A DNA stretch of 47,673 nt from Candidatus Competibacter phosphatis (GCF_012939995.1 NZ_SPMZ01000001.1:1-47673); one strand, 5' to 3'. Counted from the stretch's first letter, positions 36,510 through 47,213 are shown. Translations and numbers: made by a program. The notes: generated from the letters alone by a model not told the origin.

Positions 36510-37967
36510 ATGCGCATCCTGCTCGTCAAGCCCCAGGCTCACCTGAGAACCGTGCTCGGCCTCCAGCGCTTTCAGTGTCTGGAACCCCTGGAGTTCGGCT
36601 ATCTGGCCGCCGCGATTCCCGAGCAACACGAAGTGCGGGTGCTCGACCTGCGCTTGTACCGCTTCGCCGACGCCGCCTTCGAACGCGCGCTGGCCCGTTT
36701 TCGGCCCGAGCTGGTGGGCTTCACCGCCTACAGCCACGAATCGGGGACCATGCAACGGCTGGCCGGCACGGTGCGTCGGCTGCTGCCCAACACCCGAATC
36801 GTGGTCGGCGGGCATCATGCCACCGTGGCGCCGGCCGATTGCAACATCCCGGACATCGACTACATCGTGCGCGGCGAAGGCTGCGCGCCGTTTGGCGCCC
36901 TGGTGGCGGCGCTGGACAAGGGGGACGAGCCCGAGGACATCGCCAATCTGCTATGCACCGGCGACCGTTTCGACGCAAGCGCCGCTTCGGTTTGGCCCCG
37001 CTATCCCGATCCGAGAACCATCCCGATCCCGCGCCGCGATCTGTGGGACAGCCGACCCTACTCCTGCATCTGGGTCCACGAGAATCCGCGCGACTGGCAA
37101 GTGCTGTTTCCCCCGGTCGCGATGGCGCGCACTTCCTACGGCTGCAAGATGACCTGCTCGTTCTGCATCGTGCCGTTCCTGAGCGGCACCACCCACATGC
37201 CGCGACTGGTCGATGTGGTGGCCGAGGATATCGCGCGGATCAAGGTCGATCACGTCTACTTCGCCGACGACGAGAATTTCATCGACGAACAATTCGGCTT
37301 CGAACTGGCCGAGGCGCTGGAAAGACGCGGCGTCAAGAAACGCTACTTCGCCTGGGCGCGCGCCACCACCATCCTGCGCTACCCGGAACTGCTGCGCCGC
37401 TGGAAGGAGATTGGCCTGGATGGGGTGTTCGTCGGCTTCGAGTTCGTCACCAACCAGGAACTGAAAGCGACCCACAAGGGCGGCACGGTGGCCCACAACG
37501 AGCGCGCCCACGACACCTTGCGCCGACTGGGCATCGCCTGCCATGCGGCATTCATGGTGCGACCGGAGTACGGCCACGCCGAGTTTCGGCGTCTGCGCGA
37601 CTATGTGAACGCCATGCCCCCGGCGCAATACAGCTTCACCGTCTGCACGCCCTCGCCCGGCACGCCGGACTACGAAGCGGCGCGGCCGGCATTCTGGTGC
37701 GGCGACGCCTACGACTTGCACGACTGCATGCATCCGCTCACGCCCACCACCCTGCCGCTGCGTGAGTTCGCCGCGCTGCTGGCCCGCCAGATCCACGAGG
37801 CGGGCCGGCGTCATCCGCTGCGGGTCGAGCGCCACTTGACCCGTCCCTGGGAACTGGCCCGGATCGTCAATGCCGATTGGCGTTACCAGCAGGCGTTCCA
37901 GGAGTTGTATCGCGACTACCCGCGCGAACTGTGGGACTGGCCGGGAGACGCCAGAATGACCGCCTGA
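36510..37967 (+). CDS. B12-binding-type radical SAM protein of unknown substrate
   Basis: A 485-residue protein. Residues ~1-140 form a cobalamin-binding-like Rossmann domain (MRILLVKPQ; VVGGHHATVAP). The radical SAM 4Fe-4S motif Cx3Cx2C is YGCKMTCSFC (C212, C216, C219). YFADDENFIDEQF and GLDGVFVGFEF are typical later motifs. The family includes lipid and peptide methylases and ring-forming enzymes; hopanoid C-3 methylase (HpnR) is one relative with a similar layout, but nothing here proves that substrate. The usual cobalamin DxHxxG motif is not clear, so B12 binding is uncertain. It lies between murJ and ribF, where no such gene is usual, and may be an insertion. Confidence 0.78.
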   Translation: MRILLVKPQAHLRTVLGLQRFQCLEPLEFGYLAAAIPEQHEVRVLDLRLYRFADAAFERALARFRPELVGFTAYSHESGTMQRLAGTVRRLLPNTRIVVGGHHATVAPADCNIPDIDYIVRGEGCAPFGALVAALDKGDEPEDIANLLCTGDRFDASAASVWPRYPDPRTIPIPRRDLWDSRPYSCIWVHENPRDWQVLFPPVAMARTSYGCKMTCSFCIVPFLSGTTHMPRLVDVVAEDIARIKVDHVYFADDENFIDEQFGFELAEALERRGVKKRYFAWARATTILRYPELLRRWKEIGLDGVFVGFEFVTNQELKATHKGGTVAHNERAHDTLRRLGIACHAAFMVRPEYGHAEFRRLRDYVNAMPPAQYSFTVCTPSPGTPDYEAARPAFWCGDAYDLHDCMHPLTPTTLPLREFAALLARQIHEAGRRHPLRVERHLTRPWELARIVNADWRYQQAFQELYRDYPRELWDWPGDARMTA

Positions 37968-38034
37968 CGCCGCAAGGGCAACGAAGTGGACGACGATCCG
38001 ACGCCGGTCCCCCAACAAGGAGCGGGCGCCGGTG

Positions 38035-38064
38035 TGTCAAGAAACCGGCGATTGTCCCTATAAT
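38035..38064 (+). promoter_or_regulatory. Probable promoter of the ribF-ileS-lspA-ispH operon
   Basis: A perfect TATAAT (38059-38064) lies 46 bases before the ribF ATG. The -35 region is weak (TGTCAA at 38035-38040, spacer 18). Confidence 0.5.
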
Positions 38065-38110
38065 GGCGTTTTCGCCCGCAACTCGACCGACCCCACCACC
38101 GACGACCAGC

Positions 38111-39145
38111 ATGGAATTGATTCGCGGCCAGCACAATCTTCGGCCCCGCCACCGGGGCTGCGTCGCCACCATCGGCAATTTCGACGGCGTCCATCTCGGC
38201 CACCGGCTGATTCTGGACCAATTGGCCGACCAGGCCGCGCAACTGCGCTTGCCGCGACTGGTCATCACCTTCGAACCGCAACCGCAGGAATTCTTCGCCG
38301 GCCCCAACGCGCCACCGGCCCGCCTGATGCGGCTGCGGGAAAAGCTGCTGGCGTTGGAGGATCTGGGCATCGAGCGGGTGCTGTGCCTGGAATTCGATCA
38401 CCGACTGGCGGCCATGCCGGCGGAGGCTTTCATCGACGATCTACTGGTGGAGCGCCTGGGCGTCCGCCATCTGGTGATCGGCGACGATTTCCGTTTCGGC
38501 CACCGCCGCGCCGGCAATTTCGACCTGCTGGTCGAAGCCGGTCAGCGGCACGGTTTCACCGTCGCCGACAGCCACAGCCACAGCCTGGACGGCGAGCGGG
38601 TCAGCAGCACCCGCATCCGTCAGGCGCTGGCGCGGGGCGATCTGGAACTGGCGGCGCGACTGCTAGGCCGGCCTTACGACCTGTGCGGGCGGGTGGCGCA
38701 CGGTGACCGTCGCGGGCGCACCATCGGCTTTCCGACCGCCAACATTCACCTGCATCGCCGGGTCACGCCGGTTTCCGGCGTTCATGCCGTGCTGGTCGGC
38801 GATCCCGCGCTGCCACCCTGGCCCGGCATCGCCAACGTCGGCCGCCGCCCCACGGTGGCGGGCGAGCGCGAGCGACTGGAAGTGCATCTTCTCGATTTTC
38901 AGGGCGATCTGTACGGCCGGCACGTCAAGGTCGATTTTCTGCACTATCTCCGCCCGGAACAACGCTTCGAATCGCTGACCGCCCTGCAAGCGCAGATCCG
39001 GCGGGACGAGCAAGCCGCTCGCGTTTATTTCGCCGAACGGGGCATACCCCTCCCTCCACCCTCAGCTCCGCTCCCACCACCGGGAGCGGGGAGCTCCCCA
39101 CACGCTCTCCCAAAAGGAGAGGAGCGTTCTCGCATCGGTTCTTAG
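38111..39145 (+). CDS. ribF: Bifunctional riboflavin kinase / FAD synthetase
   Basis: A 344-residue enzyme making FMN and FAD from riboflavin. The adenylyltransferase half has TIGNFDGVHLGHR, LVITFEPQPQEFF and the VSSTRIRQAL motif. The riboflavin kinase half has GRRGRTIGFPTANI-like (GDRRGRTIGFPTANIHLH), PGIANVGRRPTV and the LEVHLLDFQGDLYG stretch. The C-terminal ~30 residues after YFAERG (rich in Pro and Ser) are not part of the family and are encoded by a hairpin-rich repeat (39064-39121). The stop lies 9 bases before the ileS GTG. The order ribF-ileS-lspA-ispH is conserved in proteobacteria. Confidence 0.95.
   Translation: MELIRGQHNLRPRHRGCVATIGNFDGVHLGHRLILDQLADQAAQLRLPRLVITFEPQPQEFFAGPNAPPARLMRLREKLLALEDLGIERVLCLEFDHRLAAMPAEAFIDDLLVERLGVRHLVIGDDFRFGHRRAGNFDLLVEAGQRHGFTVADSHSHSLDGERVSSTRIRQALARGDLELAARLLGRPYDLCGRVAHGDRRGRTIGFPTANIHLHRRVTPVSGVHAVLVGDPALPPWPGIANVGRRPTVAGERERLEVHLLDFQGDLYGRHVKVDFLHYLRPEQRFESLTALQAQIRRDEQAARVYFAERGIPLPPPSAPLPPPGAGSSPHALPKGEERSRIGS
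39064..39121. repeat. Palindromic GC-rich repeat (REP-like) inside the ribF 3' end
   Basis: Two hairpins lie side by side. The first is GCTCCC (39070-39075) with GGGAGC (39082-39087), extended by AGCTCC on its left. The second is CTCTCC-CAAAA-GGAGAG (39105-39121). The look is of an intergenic repetitive palindrome that has been absorbed into the ribF reading frame, adding a Pro/Ser-rich tail. Confidence 0.55.
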
Positions 39146-39154
39146 AGGCTTACC

Positions 39155-41989
39155 GTGGCTGATTACAAAGACACTCTCAATCTTCCCCAAACCGCTTTTC
39201 CGATGAGGGCGGATCTCGCCAAGCGCGAGCCGGATCTGCTGCGTCATTGGCGGGAATTGGATCTGTACCGCCGCCAGCGCGCCGAATTCGCCGGCCGACC
39301 GAAATTCGTGCTGCACGACGGCCCGCCCTACGCCAACGGGGTGATTCATATCGGCCATGCCGTCAATAAAGTGCTGAAGGACATCATCGTCAAATCCCGG
39401 ACCCTGAGCGGCTTCGACGCGCCCTACGTGCCGGGCTGGGACTGCCATGGCTTGCCGATCGAGCAGATGGTGGAAAAGAAGTTGGGCAAGGTGGGGGTCA
39501 AGGTCGGTGCCCGCGAATTCCGCGCCGCCTGCCGTGCCTTCGCCACCGAGCAGGTCGCTCACCAAAGCACGGACTTCCAGCGCCTGGGCGTGCTGGGCGA
39601 TTGGGAGAACCCCTATCTGACCATGGACTTCCGAGCCGAGGCCGATATCGTGCGCGCGCTGGCGAAGATCGTCGCCAACGGCCACCTGTACCGCGGTTCC
39701 AAACCGGTGTATTGGTGCATCGACTGCGGTTCGGCGCTGGCCGAGGCCGAGGTCGAATACGAGGATCGCGAGTCGCTGGCCATCGACGTGCGCTTCCCGG
39801 TGGCGAATCTCGAGGCCCTGTTGGCCCGCCTGCGCCATGTCGAGGGTCACGAAGGCAAGGGGCCGCTGTCCGTGGTCATCTGGACCACCACGCCGTGGAC
39901 CCTGCCCGCCAATCAGGCGGTGGCGCTCAATCCGGGCTTCGAATACGTGCTGGTACAAGTCGAAACCGACCGGGGTCATGAGCGCCTGCTCGTCACCGAG
40001 CCGTTATTGAAAGACTCGCTGGCGCGCTGGCAAGTCGACACTTATCAGGTGATCGCTTATGGCCTGGGCGCGGATTTGGAAGGACTGGCGCTGCGCCATC
40101 CGTTTCACGACCGTGAAGTGCCGATCATCCTCGGCGATCACGTCACCACCGAGGCCGGCACCGGCGCGGTGCACACCGCCCCCGCCCACGGCCAGGAAGA
40201 CTACGTGGTCGGCTCCCGTTACGGTCTGCCGGTGGACAATCCGGTCGGGCCGGACGGCAAGTTCCTGCCCGATACCCCGCTGTTCGCCGGCCTGCATGTG
40301 TTCGCCGCCAACGAACGGGTGATCGACGTGCTCAAGGCGCACGGCATGCTGCTGCGCGTCGCTCGACTGACGCACAGCTACCCGCACTGCTGGCGACACA
40401 AGACCCCGATCATCTTCCGCGCCACCCCGCAGTGGTTCATCGGCATGGATCAACACGGGCTGCGCGCGCGCGCGCTGAGCGAGATCGAGAAAGTGCGCTT
40501 TACCCCGGACTGGGGCCAGGCCCGGATTCAGGGCATGGTGGCCAACCGCCCCGACTGGTGCGTATCCCGCCAGCGTTATTGGGGAGTTCCGATCACCCTG
40601 TTCACGCATCAGAAAACCGGCGAATTGCATCCGAACACGCAGGTACTGATGGAACAGGTGGCGCAACGTATCGAACAGGGTGGCATCGACGCTTGGTTCG
40701 AACTCAACCCGGCGGAGTTGCTGGGCGCGGACGCCGCCGAGTACGACAAGGTCCCCGATACCCTGGATGTCTGGTTCGATTCCGGCACCACCCACCTCTC
40801 GGTGCTGGAACGCCGCTCGGAACTGCATTTCCCCGCCGAACTGTATCTGGAAGGCTCCGACCAGCATCGCGGCTGGTTTCAGTCCTCGCTGCTGGCCTCG
40901 GTGGCGATGCGCGGCGTCGCGCCCTACAGGGGGTTGTTGACCCACGGCTTCACCGTGGACGCCCAGGGCCGCAAGATGTCGAAGTCGCTGGGCAACGTGG
41001 TCGCGCCGCAAAAAGTGGTCAATTCGCTGGGTGCCGACGTGCTGCGGCTGTGGGCGGCGGCAACCGACTATCGCGGCGAGATGAATGTCTCCGACGAAAT
41101 CCTCAAGCGCATGGCCGATTCCTACCGGCGCATGCGCAATACCGCTCGATTCCTGTTGGCCAATCTCAACGGCTTCGATCCCGCGCAACATCGTTTGCCA
41201 CCGGAACGGATGCTGGCGCTGGACCGCTGGGCGGTGGACCGTACCCACCGTTTGCAGGAGGAAATCCTGGAGGCGTACGACCAGTACCTGTTCCATCTGA
41301 TCTACCAGAAAATCCACAACTTCTGCTCGGTGGACATGGGCAGTCTGTATCTGGACATCATCAAGGATCGCCAGTACACCACTCAGCGCGACAGCATCGC
41401 CCGCCGTTCGGCGCAAACCGCCCTGTACCACATCGTCGAAGCCATGACGCGCTGGCTGGCGCCGATCCTCAGCTTCACCGCCGAGGAAATCTGGCGAAAC
41501 CTACCGGGCGAACGCGGTCCGTCGGTGTTCCTGACCACCTGGTACGACGGATTGTTCGCGGTCGATGACGCCGAACCGCTCAACGCGGCCTATTGGGACC
41601 GACTGATCGCGGTGCGCGAGTTGGTGAGTAAGAAGTTGGAGCGCTTGCGAATCGAAGGCGGTATCGGTTCGGGGCTGGACGCCGAGGTGGATCTGTACTG
41701 CGACGGCGCGCTGGCGATGGATTTACGGCGGATCGAAGACGAACTACGATTCTTCCTGATCGTTTCCTACGCCCGGCTGCGACCGCTGAGCGAAGCGCCG
41801 GGCGACGCGGAACCGACCTCGCTCGACGGTCAGTCGCTGGTGATCCAGGTCGTGCCCAGCATCGAGGATAAATGCGGGCGCTGCTGGCACCACCGCGCCG
41901 ATGTCGGTCACTATCCCGAACACCCACAGCTCTGTGGGCGCTGCGTGGACAATGTCGCCGGCGACGGCGAAACCCGGCGTTATGCCTGA
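39155..41989 (+). CDS. ileS: Isoleucyl-tRNA synthetase
   Basis: A 944-residue class I synthetase that charges tRNA-Ile, with editing. HIGH at 65-68 (VIHIGHAV), the editing-domain stretch [27 protein letters not shown] near residue 607, and a C-terminal zinc finger [12 protein letters not shown]...CGRCVDNV, all normal for bacterial IleRS. The start is GTG at 39155 with AGAGG about 8 bases upstream. The stop overlaps the lspA start (TGATG). Confidence 0.97.
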   Translation: MADYKDTLNLPQTAFPMRADLAKREPDLLRHWRELDLYRRQRAEFAGRPKFVLHDGPPYANGVIHIGHAVNKVLKDIIVKSRTLSGFDAPYVPGWDCHGLPIEQMVEKKLGKVGVKVGAREFRAACRAFATEQVAHQSTDFQRLGVLGDWENPYLTMDFRAEADIVRALAKIVANGHLYRGSKPVYWCIDCGSALAEAEVEYEDRESLAIDVRFPVANLEALLARLRHVEGHEGKGPLSVVIWTTTPWTLPANQAVALNPGFEYVLVQVETDRGHERLLVTEPLLKDSLARWQVDTYQVIAYGLGADLEGLALRHPFHDREVPIILGDHVTTEAGTGAVHTAPAHGQEDYVVGSRYGLPVDNPVGPDGKFLPDTPLFAGLHVFAANERVIDVLKAHGMLLRVARLTHSYPHCWRHKTPIIFRATPQWFIGMDQHGLRARALSEIEKVRFTPDWGQARIQGMVANRPDWCVSRQRYWGVPITLFTHQKTGELHPNTQVLMEQVAQRIEQGGIDAWFELNPAELLGADAAEYDKVPDTLDVWFDSGTTHLSVLERRSELHFPAELYLEGSDQHRGWFQSSLLASVAMRGVAPYRGLLTHGFTVDAQGRKMSKSLGNVVAPQKVVNSLGADVLRLWAAATDYRGEMNVSDEILKRMADSYRRMRNTARFLLANLNGFDPAQHRLPPERMLALDRWAVDRTHRLQEEILEAYDQYLFHLIYQKIHNFCSVDMGSLYLDIIKDRQYTTQRDSIARRSAQTALYHIVEAMTRWLAPILSFTAEEIWRNLPGERGPSVFLTTWYDGLFAVDDAEPLNAAYWDRLIAVRELVSKKLERLRIEGGIGSGLDAEVDLYCDGALAMDLRRIEDELRFFLIVSYARLRPLSEAPGDAEPTSLDGQSLVIQVVPSIEDKCGRCWHHRADVGHYPEHPQLCGRCVDNVAGDGETRRYA

Positions 41990-42483
41990 TGGCCGCCCGC
42001 TGGTACTGGTGGTTGAGCGGATCGGTGATCGTGCTGGATCAGGTCACCAAATTTCTCGCCGAGACACTGCTGACCTTTCATCAGCCGGTACCGGTATTGC
42101 CGTCGTTCAACTTGCTGCTGACCTACAATACCGGTGCCGCCTTCAGCTTCCTGGCCGGCGCCGGCGGCTGGCAGCGCTGGTTCTTCCTGGGGCTGGGGTC
42201 GCTAGTCAGCATCGGGCTGATCGTCTGGCTGCGGCGGCTCAAACCAACGGAAACACGACTGGCCACGGCGCTGGCGCTGATTCTGGGCGGGGCGATCGGC
42301 AATCTGATCGACCGTGCCTGGCTGGGCCAAGTGATCGATTTCATCCAACTCTATTATCAACACTGGTACTGGCCGGCTTTCAATCTCGCCGACTCGGCCA
42401 TCACTGTCGGCGCGGCGCTGCTGGTGCTGGATAGCCTGTGGTCCGGCCGGACGAGTAAACCGAACACACTGGATGGCGCCTGA
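41989..42483 (+). CDS. lspA: Signal peptidase II (prolipoprotein)
   Basis: A 164-residue inner-membrane aspartic protease that cuts the signal peptide from lipoproteins. Four hydrophobic helices and the catalytic pair are visible in [20 protein letters not shown] and [21 protein letters not shown] is a standard motif. The ATG overlaps the ileS stop. The next gene, ispH, follows after 28 bases. Confidence 0.96.
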   Translation: MAARWYWWLSGSVIVLDQVTKFLAETLLTFHQPVPVLPSFNLLLTYNTGAAFSFLAGAGGWQRWFFLGLGSLVSIGLIVWLRRLKPTETRLATALALILGGAIGNLIDRAWLGQVIDFIQLYYQHWYWPAFNLADSAITVGAALLVLDSLWSGRTSKPNTLDGA

Positions 42484-42511
42484 GCGCGCGGCCGACTTGC
42501 GGGAGACCTGC

Positions 42512-43450
42512 ATGAGCGTACACATCCACCTTGCCAACCCGCGCGGATTCTGCGCCGGCGTGGACCGTGCCATCGGCATCGTCGATCGAGCGCTGGAACT
42601 GTTCGGTGCACCGATCTACGTCCGCCACGAGGTGGTGCACAACCGCTTCGTGGTCGACGATCTGCGCCGCCGCGGCGCGGTGTTCGTCGATGAACTCGAC
42701 GAGGTGCCCGAAGACGCCACCGTGATTTTCAGCGCCCACGGCGTCTCGCAAACCGTGCGGGAAGAAGCGGCGCGGCGCGGACTGAAGGTATTCGACGCCA
42801 CCTGTCCGCTGGTCACCAAGGTTCACATGGAAGTCGCCCGCCACGGCAATGCCGGCCGGGAAGTGGTGCTGATCGGTCACGCCGGCCATCCGGAAGTCGA
42901 GGGTACCATGGGCCAGTACGATGAAGCTCAGGGCGGACGGATGTATCTGGTGGAAACGGTCGAGGACGCGCGGACCCTGAGCGTGCGCAACCCCGCCGAA
43001 CTGGCCTACGTCACCCAAACCACGTTGTCGGTGGACGACACGGCGCGAATCGTCGCCACCCTGCGCGAACGGTTTCCGGCCATTCAGGGGCCACGCAAGG
43101 ACGACATCTGCTACGCCACCCAGAACCGCCAGGACGCGGTGAAAGATCTGTCGGGCCACTGCGAACTGATGCTGGTGGTCGGCTCCCGCAGCAGTTCCAA
43201 CTCCAACCGATTGCGGGAGTTAGCGGAAAAACAGGGCACGCCAGCCTATCTGATCGACGGCCCCGAGGACATCGACCCGGCATGGCTGGCGGGCAAGACG
43301 GCCATCGGCGTGACGGCCGGCGCCTCGGCGCCCGAGGTGCTGGCGCGGCAGGTGATCGCCCGCCTGCGGGATTTGGGCGCGACGGCGATCACCGAAAGCG
43401 CCGGCCGTGCCGAAAACGTGATTTTCGCGCTGCCCAGGGAACTGCGCTGA
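42512..43450 (+). CDS. ispH: 4-hydroxy-3-methylbut-2-enyl diphosphate reductase
   Basis: A 312-residue iron-sulfur enzyme, last step of the MEP isoprenoid pathway. The three cluster cysteines are C14 (RGFCAGV), C98 (DATCPLV) and C200 ([11 protein letters not shown]), with [19 protein letters not shown] and the [10 protein letters not shown] motif. The ATG at 42512 with GGGAGA upstream fits the family length; an earlier in-frame ATG overlapping lspA would add 13 non-conserved residues. Last gene of the operon. Confidence 0.96.
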   Translation: MSVHIHLANPRGFCAGVDRAIGIVDRALELFGAPIYVRHEVVHNRFVVDDLRRRGAVFVDELDEVPEDATVIFSAHGVSQTVREEAARRGLKVFDATCPLVTKVHMEVARHGNAGREVVLIGHAGHPEVEGTMGQYDEAQGGRMYLVETVEDARTLSVRNPAELAYVTQTTLSVDDTARIVATLRERFPAIQGPRKDDICYATQNRQDAVKDLSGHCELMLVVGSRSSSNSNRLRELAEKQGTPAYLIDGPEDIDPAWLAGKTAIGVTAGASAPEVLARQVIARLRDLGATAITESAGRAENVIFALPRELR

Positions 43451-43537
43451 AGCACTGGCCCGGCAACCGCTTCCAGGCGACTTGCCGAACGCGGCCGCTC
43501 CATTGGGGGAATCGTTCCACGCGCGGATCTTGTCGCC

Positions 43538-44269
43538 ATGAAAGTGCTGATCGTCGATGACGAACCGCCGGCCCGCGACCGACTGCGGGAGCTGCTCGGC
43601 CGCCTGCCCGACCACGAACCCTGTGGCGAAGCCGGCAATGGCGCGGACGCCTTGCGGCTCGCCGCCAACCTGCAACCCGACATCGTCCTACTGGATATCC
43701 AAATGCCCGGCCTGGACGGTCTGGAAATCGCGCGGCGGCTAGCGACGCTGCCCCACCCCCCCGCGCTCATCTTCGTCACGGCCTACAGCGAACACGCGCT
43801 GGACGCCTTCGATACCCACGCGGTCGCCTATCTGCTCAAACCGGTCCGGCTGGAGCGACTCGAACAGGCGCTGATCAGCGCCAGCCGGCTCAACCGAGCG
43901 CAACTGACCAGCTTGACGGCCGAACGCGAGGAAACCGGGCGTACCCACCTTCGCGCCCGACTCGGCCAGCGACTGGAACTGATCCCGTTGGCCGACGTGT
44001 ATTATTTTCAGGCTGACCAGAAATACGTCGTGGTCCGCCATCGTCATGGCGAAGCACTGATCGAGGAGACACTGAAAACCTTGGAACGAGAACTGGGAAA
44101 CCGGGTGATACGGACGCACCGCAACGCACTGGCAATGGTGGCGCAAATCGCTGGATTGGAGAAAACCACCGATGAGAGCACGCGACTGATTTTTCAAGAA
44201 ATCCCCGATCGGCTGGAGGTCAGCCGTCGTCACTTACCGGCCGTCCGGAAGTGCCTGAAACTTCTCTGA
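43538..44269 (+). CDS. algR: LytTR-family response regulator (AlgR-like)
   Basis: A 243-residue two-component regulator. The receiver domain has IVDDEPPARDRL, phospho-acceptor D53 in LLDIQMPG, T81 and K101 (LLKPV). The C-terminal LytTR DNA-binding domain has IPLADVYYFQADQKYVVVRH and the RTHRNALAMV motif. AlgR in pseudomonads controls alginate, type IV pili and virulence; the targets here are unknown. The usual sensor partner (AlgZ/FimS) is not upstream, where ispH ends 87 bases away. Between this gene and the tRNA lies the tRNA promoter. Confidence 0.88.
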   Translation: MKVLIVDDEPPARDRLRELLGRLPDHEPCGEAGNGADALRLAANLQPDIVLLDIQMPGLDGLEIARRLATLPHPPALIFVTAYSEHALDAFDTHAVAYLLKPVRLERLEQALISASRLNRAQLTSLTAEREETGRTHLRARLGQRLELIPLADVYYFQADQKYVVVRHRHGEALIEETLKTLERELGNRVIRTHRNALAMVAQIAGLEKTTDESTRLIFQEIPDRLEVSRRHLPAVRKCLKLL

Positions 44270-44288
44270 GGTCTGGGCGGATCGCGCC

Positions 44289-44317
44289 TTGTATGTCGGA
44301 TTTGAGTGGGCTATAGT
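44289..44317 (+). promoter_or_regulatory. Probable tRNA-Thr promoter
   Basis: TTGTAT (44289-44294), a 17-base spacer and TATAGT (44312-44317) lie 18 bases before the tRNA 5' end. Both boxes have a conventional sequence and spacing. Confidence 0.55.
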
Positions 44318-44335
44318 CATTGTTCGAAAAAATTC

Positions 44336-44411
<76 letters not shown>

Positions 44412-44420
44412 AACAAAACA

Positions 44421-44453
44421 AAGGCTTACCCGAAACCAGGTAAGCCTTTTTGT
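44421..44453 (+). terminator. Rho-independent terminator after tRNA-Thr
   Basis: The stem AAGGCTTACC (44421-44430) and GGTAAGCCTT (44439-44448) is a perfect 10 bp around an 8-base loop, followed by TTT and then G. Confidence 0.9.
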
Positions 44454-44517
44454 GTTGTGGCTAGCAGTATGGCTAGCAAAATTGAGAGCGCTAGGCTTGG
44501 AAACCAGCGCCACCGGG

Positions 44518-44724
44518 TCACCGGATACGGGGCAAAAGTTCCCGCTGTTCCCTCAATGCCCGTGCCAGTTCCCGCAATTGCTCACGGACCGCACCCTTGT
44601 AGGGATTGCGCGCCACCCGCGCCTTACCTTCCGGGGTCTTCGGACCAGTGGACCGCTCCCACGGTCGCCATTGCTGAATCGCCGCCGCTTGCCGTTGCCG
44701 CCGTTCGGGGGTCCAACCGTTCAC
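44518..44724 (-). CDS. Small conserved protein of unknown function
   Basis: A 68-residue, basic, Arg-rich protein. GTG start at 44724 has GGAGG 8-9 bases upstream. It begins VNGWTPERRQRQAAAIQQW and contains RSTGPKTPEGKARVARN. I have an impression of a recurring WTPERR / STGPKT family in proteobacterial accessory DNA, without known function. Its start overlaps the end of the upstream 211-residue gene, so the two are coupled. No cysteine cluster, membrane segment or DNA-binding fold is recognisable. Confidence 0.65.
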   Translation of the reverse strand: MNGWTPERRQRQAAAIQQWRPWERSTGPKTPEGKARVARNPYKGAVREQLRELARALREQRELLPRIR

Positions 44725-45259
44725 TGGGTAATTCCTCCAAAAGTTTGTTCGGCAGAGTTTCGACTTCCCGCGCCCGCGCGGGATCACCCGCCGGAAGACC
44801 GTTGTTGACCTGTTGATGGCCCTGGGCAATGTTCGCCTGCTTGGCGATCACCACGGGCGGGTTCTTGATGCCCGCCAGCACTTCCAAGGTCCGGGTGCAT
44901 TGCGCCTGTGCCCGCAGCGCCAGGCGCAGGTGAGTCTCATAGTGGGGGAACAGGTCGGCATCCATGCCGCGTTCGACCAGCCGGGCAAACAGGTTTTGCA
45001 GCGCCACCGCTTGGTTGATCAGCATCGCCTCGGCTTGGGCAAGATCGCCATGGTTGACCGCCTTTGCCTGCTCCCGCAGGGTATCGGCCAACAACGGTAA
45101 ATCCAACCGATCCCCGATAGCGGTCATATTGCCCGCCCGCAGCACCCGCAGGGCGGCAAACTCCCCGCTGGTTGTCAGCTTGGTGACGGCGCACAGGTCT
45201 AACTCCGTATTGGCATGCGGTTTAGGTGGTTTCTTGCGTGGCATTCTTAATCCCGTCAT
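44624..45259 (-). CDS. Unknown protein coupled to the small Arg-rich protein
   Basis: About 211 residues (206 if the second ATG at 45244, MPRKKPPKP, is used). The helical middle (LLADTLREQAKAVNHGDLAQ) carries Leu/Gln/Ala-rich helices. The C-terminal tail (ETLPNKLLEELPSERLDPRT...DSAMATVGAVH) looks conserved with similar accessory-DNA genes, though I cannot name a family. The long overlap with the 68-residue gene suggests they act together. Its place between a phage-type polymerase and a tRNA suggests mobile-element origin. No function is proposed. Confidence 0.6.
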   Translation of the reverse strand: MTGLRMPRKKPPKPHANTELDLCAVTKLTTSGEFAALRVLRAGNMTAIGDRLDLPLLADTLREQAKAVNHGDLAQAEAMLINQAVALQNLFARLVERGMDADLFPHYETHLRLALRAQAQCTRTLEVLAGIKNPPVVIAKQANIAQGHQQVNNGLPAGDPARAREVETLPNKLLEELPSERLDPRTAATASGGDSAMATVGAVHWSEDPGR

Positions 45260-45288
45260 TCATAAGCAAACACTAATATATGGCCAGG

Positions 45289-47213
45289 CTATCCCTTCGC
45301 CGCCAGCCAGTCCTGACCGTCGTGCGCGTCCACCAACCCCGGCATGGGATGATCGGGAAATAAATCCCGCCACCCGGCCACCATGCTTTCGGTCAAGGCG
45401 ATCTTGGCGGCTTCGGTATCCCGGTCGGCGACTTCGAGCAGAATCTCATCGTGGACGTGATGGACCAGCCGGGCCTCCAGTCCCGATAACGCGGCGGGTA
45501 TCCGCGCCAAGGCCGCCAGCAGGATTTCCGCGCCGGTGCCTGAACGGGGGTATTGAGGGCTTCCGTCAATTTCCAGCCGTAGGCTTCTTTCCCCAAATCC
45601 CGGATCAACCCGCCACGGATCCGCACGGCGGGATCGGTCGCGCCCTTCACCTTCGTTCGGGCGTGCCATCGGGCAATGCCGGGGTAGGCGCTGAAGAACG
45701 CGCGACGGGCTTTGACGGCGGCCTCCAGGGGCATCGCCACGCCGTAGGAACTGGACGCATACGCCGCCAGTCCCGCCGCGCCCATGCCGTAGATCAGGCC
45801 GAAATTACAGGCTTTGGCCAATTGCCGTTGGGACTTGGTGACCTCGGATTCTGGGATACCCGCGACGGCGGCGGCGGTGCGCTTGTGCAGGTCGGCGCCC
45901 ATGGTGTAGGCGTCCAACATGGCGGGATCTTCCGCCAGCACCGCCGCTATCCGCAACTCGACTTGGCTGTAATCGGCGACCACCAGTCGATACCCGTCGG
46001 GCGCCTTGAACAGGCGGCGGAAGTCGCCGGCGGGGGGATTCTGTAGGTTGGGATTCCGGCAACGAAACCGACCGCCACGAGTGCCGGCCAAGGCGAAGTC
46101 GGCATGAATCCGCCCGGTGACCGGGTGGATATGCGCGGCATAGCCGGTGCCGTAGGTGCTGATCTTTTTGGCCAGCCGCTTGTACTGGCTCAGGGGAGCC
46201 AGGGCCGGCAGGGTGCACCCGTCGAACGCGGCCTCATCGGTTTTCAATTGGCCGGAGGCGGTGCGCGGCCATGCCTTCAATTCCTCGGCGGTGAGATGCT
46301 TGGCCAGCCATGCGCCCAACTGTTGACCGGAATCGGGATTGATTTGCAGATCGTGTTCCAACTGTTCCCGCAGTGGCAGCCTGTCCGCCGTCCACCGCGC
46401 CAGCCAGGCTTGGTGCGTGGTCGCGTCGAAGGGGATTCCGGCCAGCATGTGCCCGGCGACAGCCGGGACCGCTTGCGCCATGCGCCGATAGGCGGCGGCC
46501 TGACCACTGGCCTTGATCGCCGGGCCGTAGGCATCCCACAACTTCAAGGCCAGGACCGCATCCAGGGCGGCATAGGCTATCTGATCGGCGGATAGATCAC
46601 GGGACCAGTCCGACCGCTGCAAGGTCTTGTCGATCTCGATGCCCAATTGCTCCCGCGCGCAATCGGCCAGAGACAGCCCTTGCCCGGTCGCTAGTCTGGA
46701 CAGCAGCAGGGAGTCGTGTAGTTTGGCCGGGGTCAGTCCCAACCGGTGCAGGAACCGCCACTCGAAGACGGCGTTATGCGCGATCAGCGGGAGGGCCATG
46801 ACCGGCTGGAGGAGATCGGCGGGAACCTGTTGGAGATCGATCACCCACACGGTTTGCCCGACCGCCAACTGAACGGTACGGATACGGGCCTTATACGGGT
46901 CCAGACCGGCTTTGGCGTCCAGCCGGTAGGCCGGCAACGGTGCGGTCTCCACGTCCAGACCGATCAGCGTATGGCCGGCGTTGGTCAGTTCGGCAATGGC
47001 CCGCCGGGCTGCTTCCGACTCACGGAGGTAGTGCACCCGGTAACCCCATCGTTCCAGCAGTACCCGTGCCGGCGGCGGTCCGACCGGTGCGGTCTGAAGG
47101 GAAAGGGTGAATTCTGGTGTAGGGGCGCTGCTATTTTGGCTATTCCTGCTATTTTCCGGGGTAGGGACGGTGGGAATAGCAGGAATAGCCGGAATAGCCG
47201 GGGTACTTCCCAA
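45289..47213 (-). CDS. Family A DNA polymerase with 3'-5' exonuclease, phage/plasmid type, one-base deletion
   Basis: Corrected length is about 641 residues. The N-terminal exonuclease has LIGLDVETAPLPAY (Exo I), LPLIAHNAVFEWRFL (Exo II) and IAYAALDAVLALKLW (Exo III). The polymerase has motif A VVADYSQVELRIAAVLAED, motif B RQLAKACNFGLIYGMG and motif C VHHVHDEILLEV. There is no 5'-3' nuclease, unlike chromosomal Pol I. One G is missing at 45539-45540; adding it gives NTPVQGTGAEILLAAL and carries the frame to 45289. The start is unclear: TTG at 47213 lies inside an iteron-like repeat, and an IS5-type element begins just upstream, so the true 5' end may have been lost. The N-terminal PAIPAIPAIP and NSRNSQNS runs come from the repeat. 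Confidence 0.82.

Noticed and set aside
44518..45259. The two unknown accessory genes as one frameshifted gene
   Set aside because: The small gene has its own GTG and strong GGAGG, and the larger one ends in a normal-looking C-terminus, so two overlapping genes fit better.
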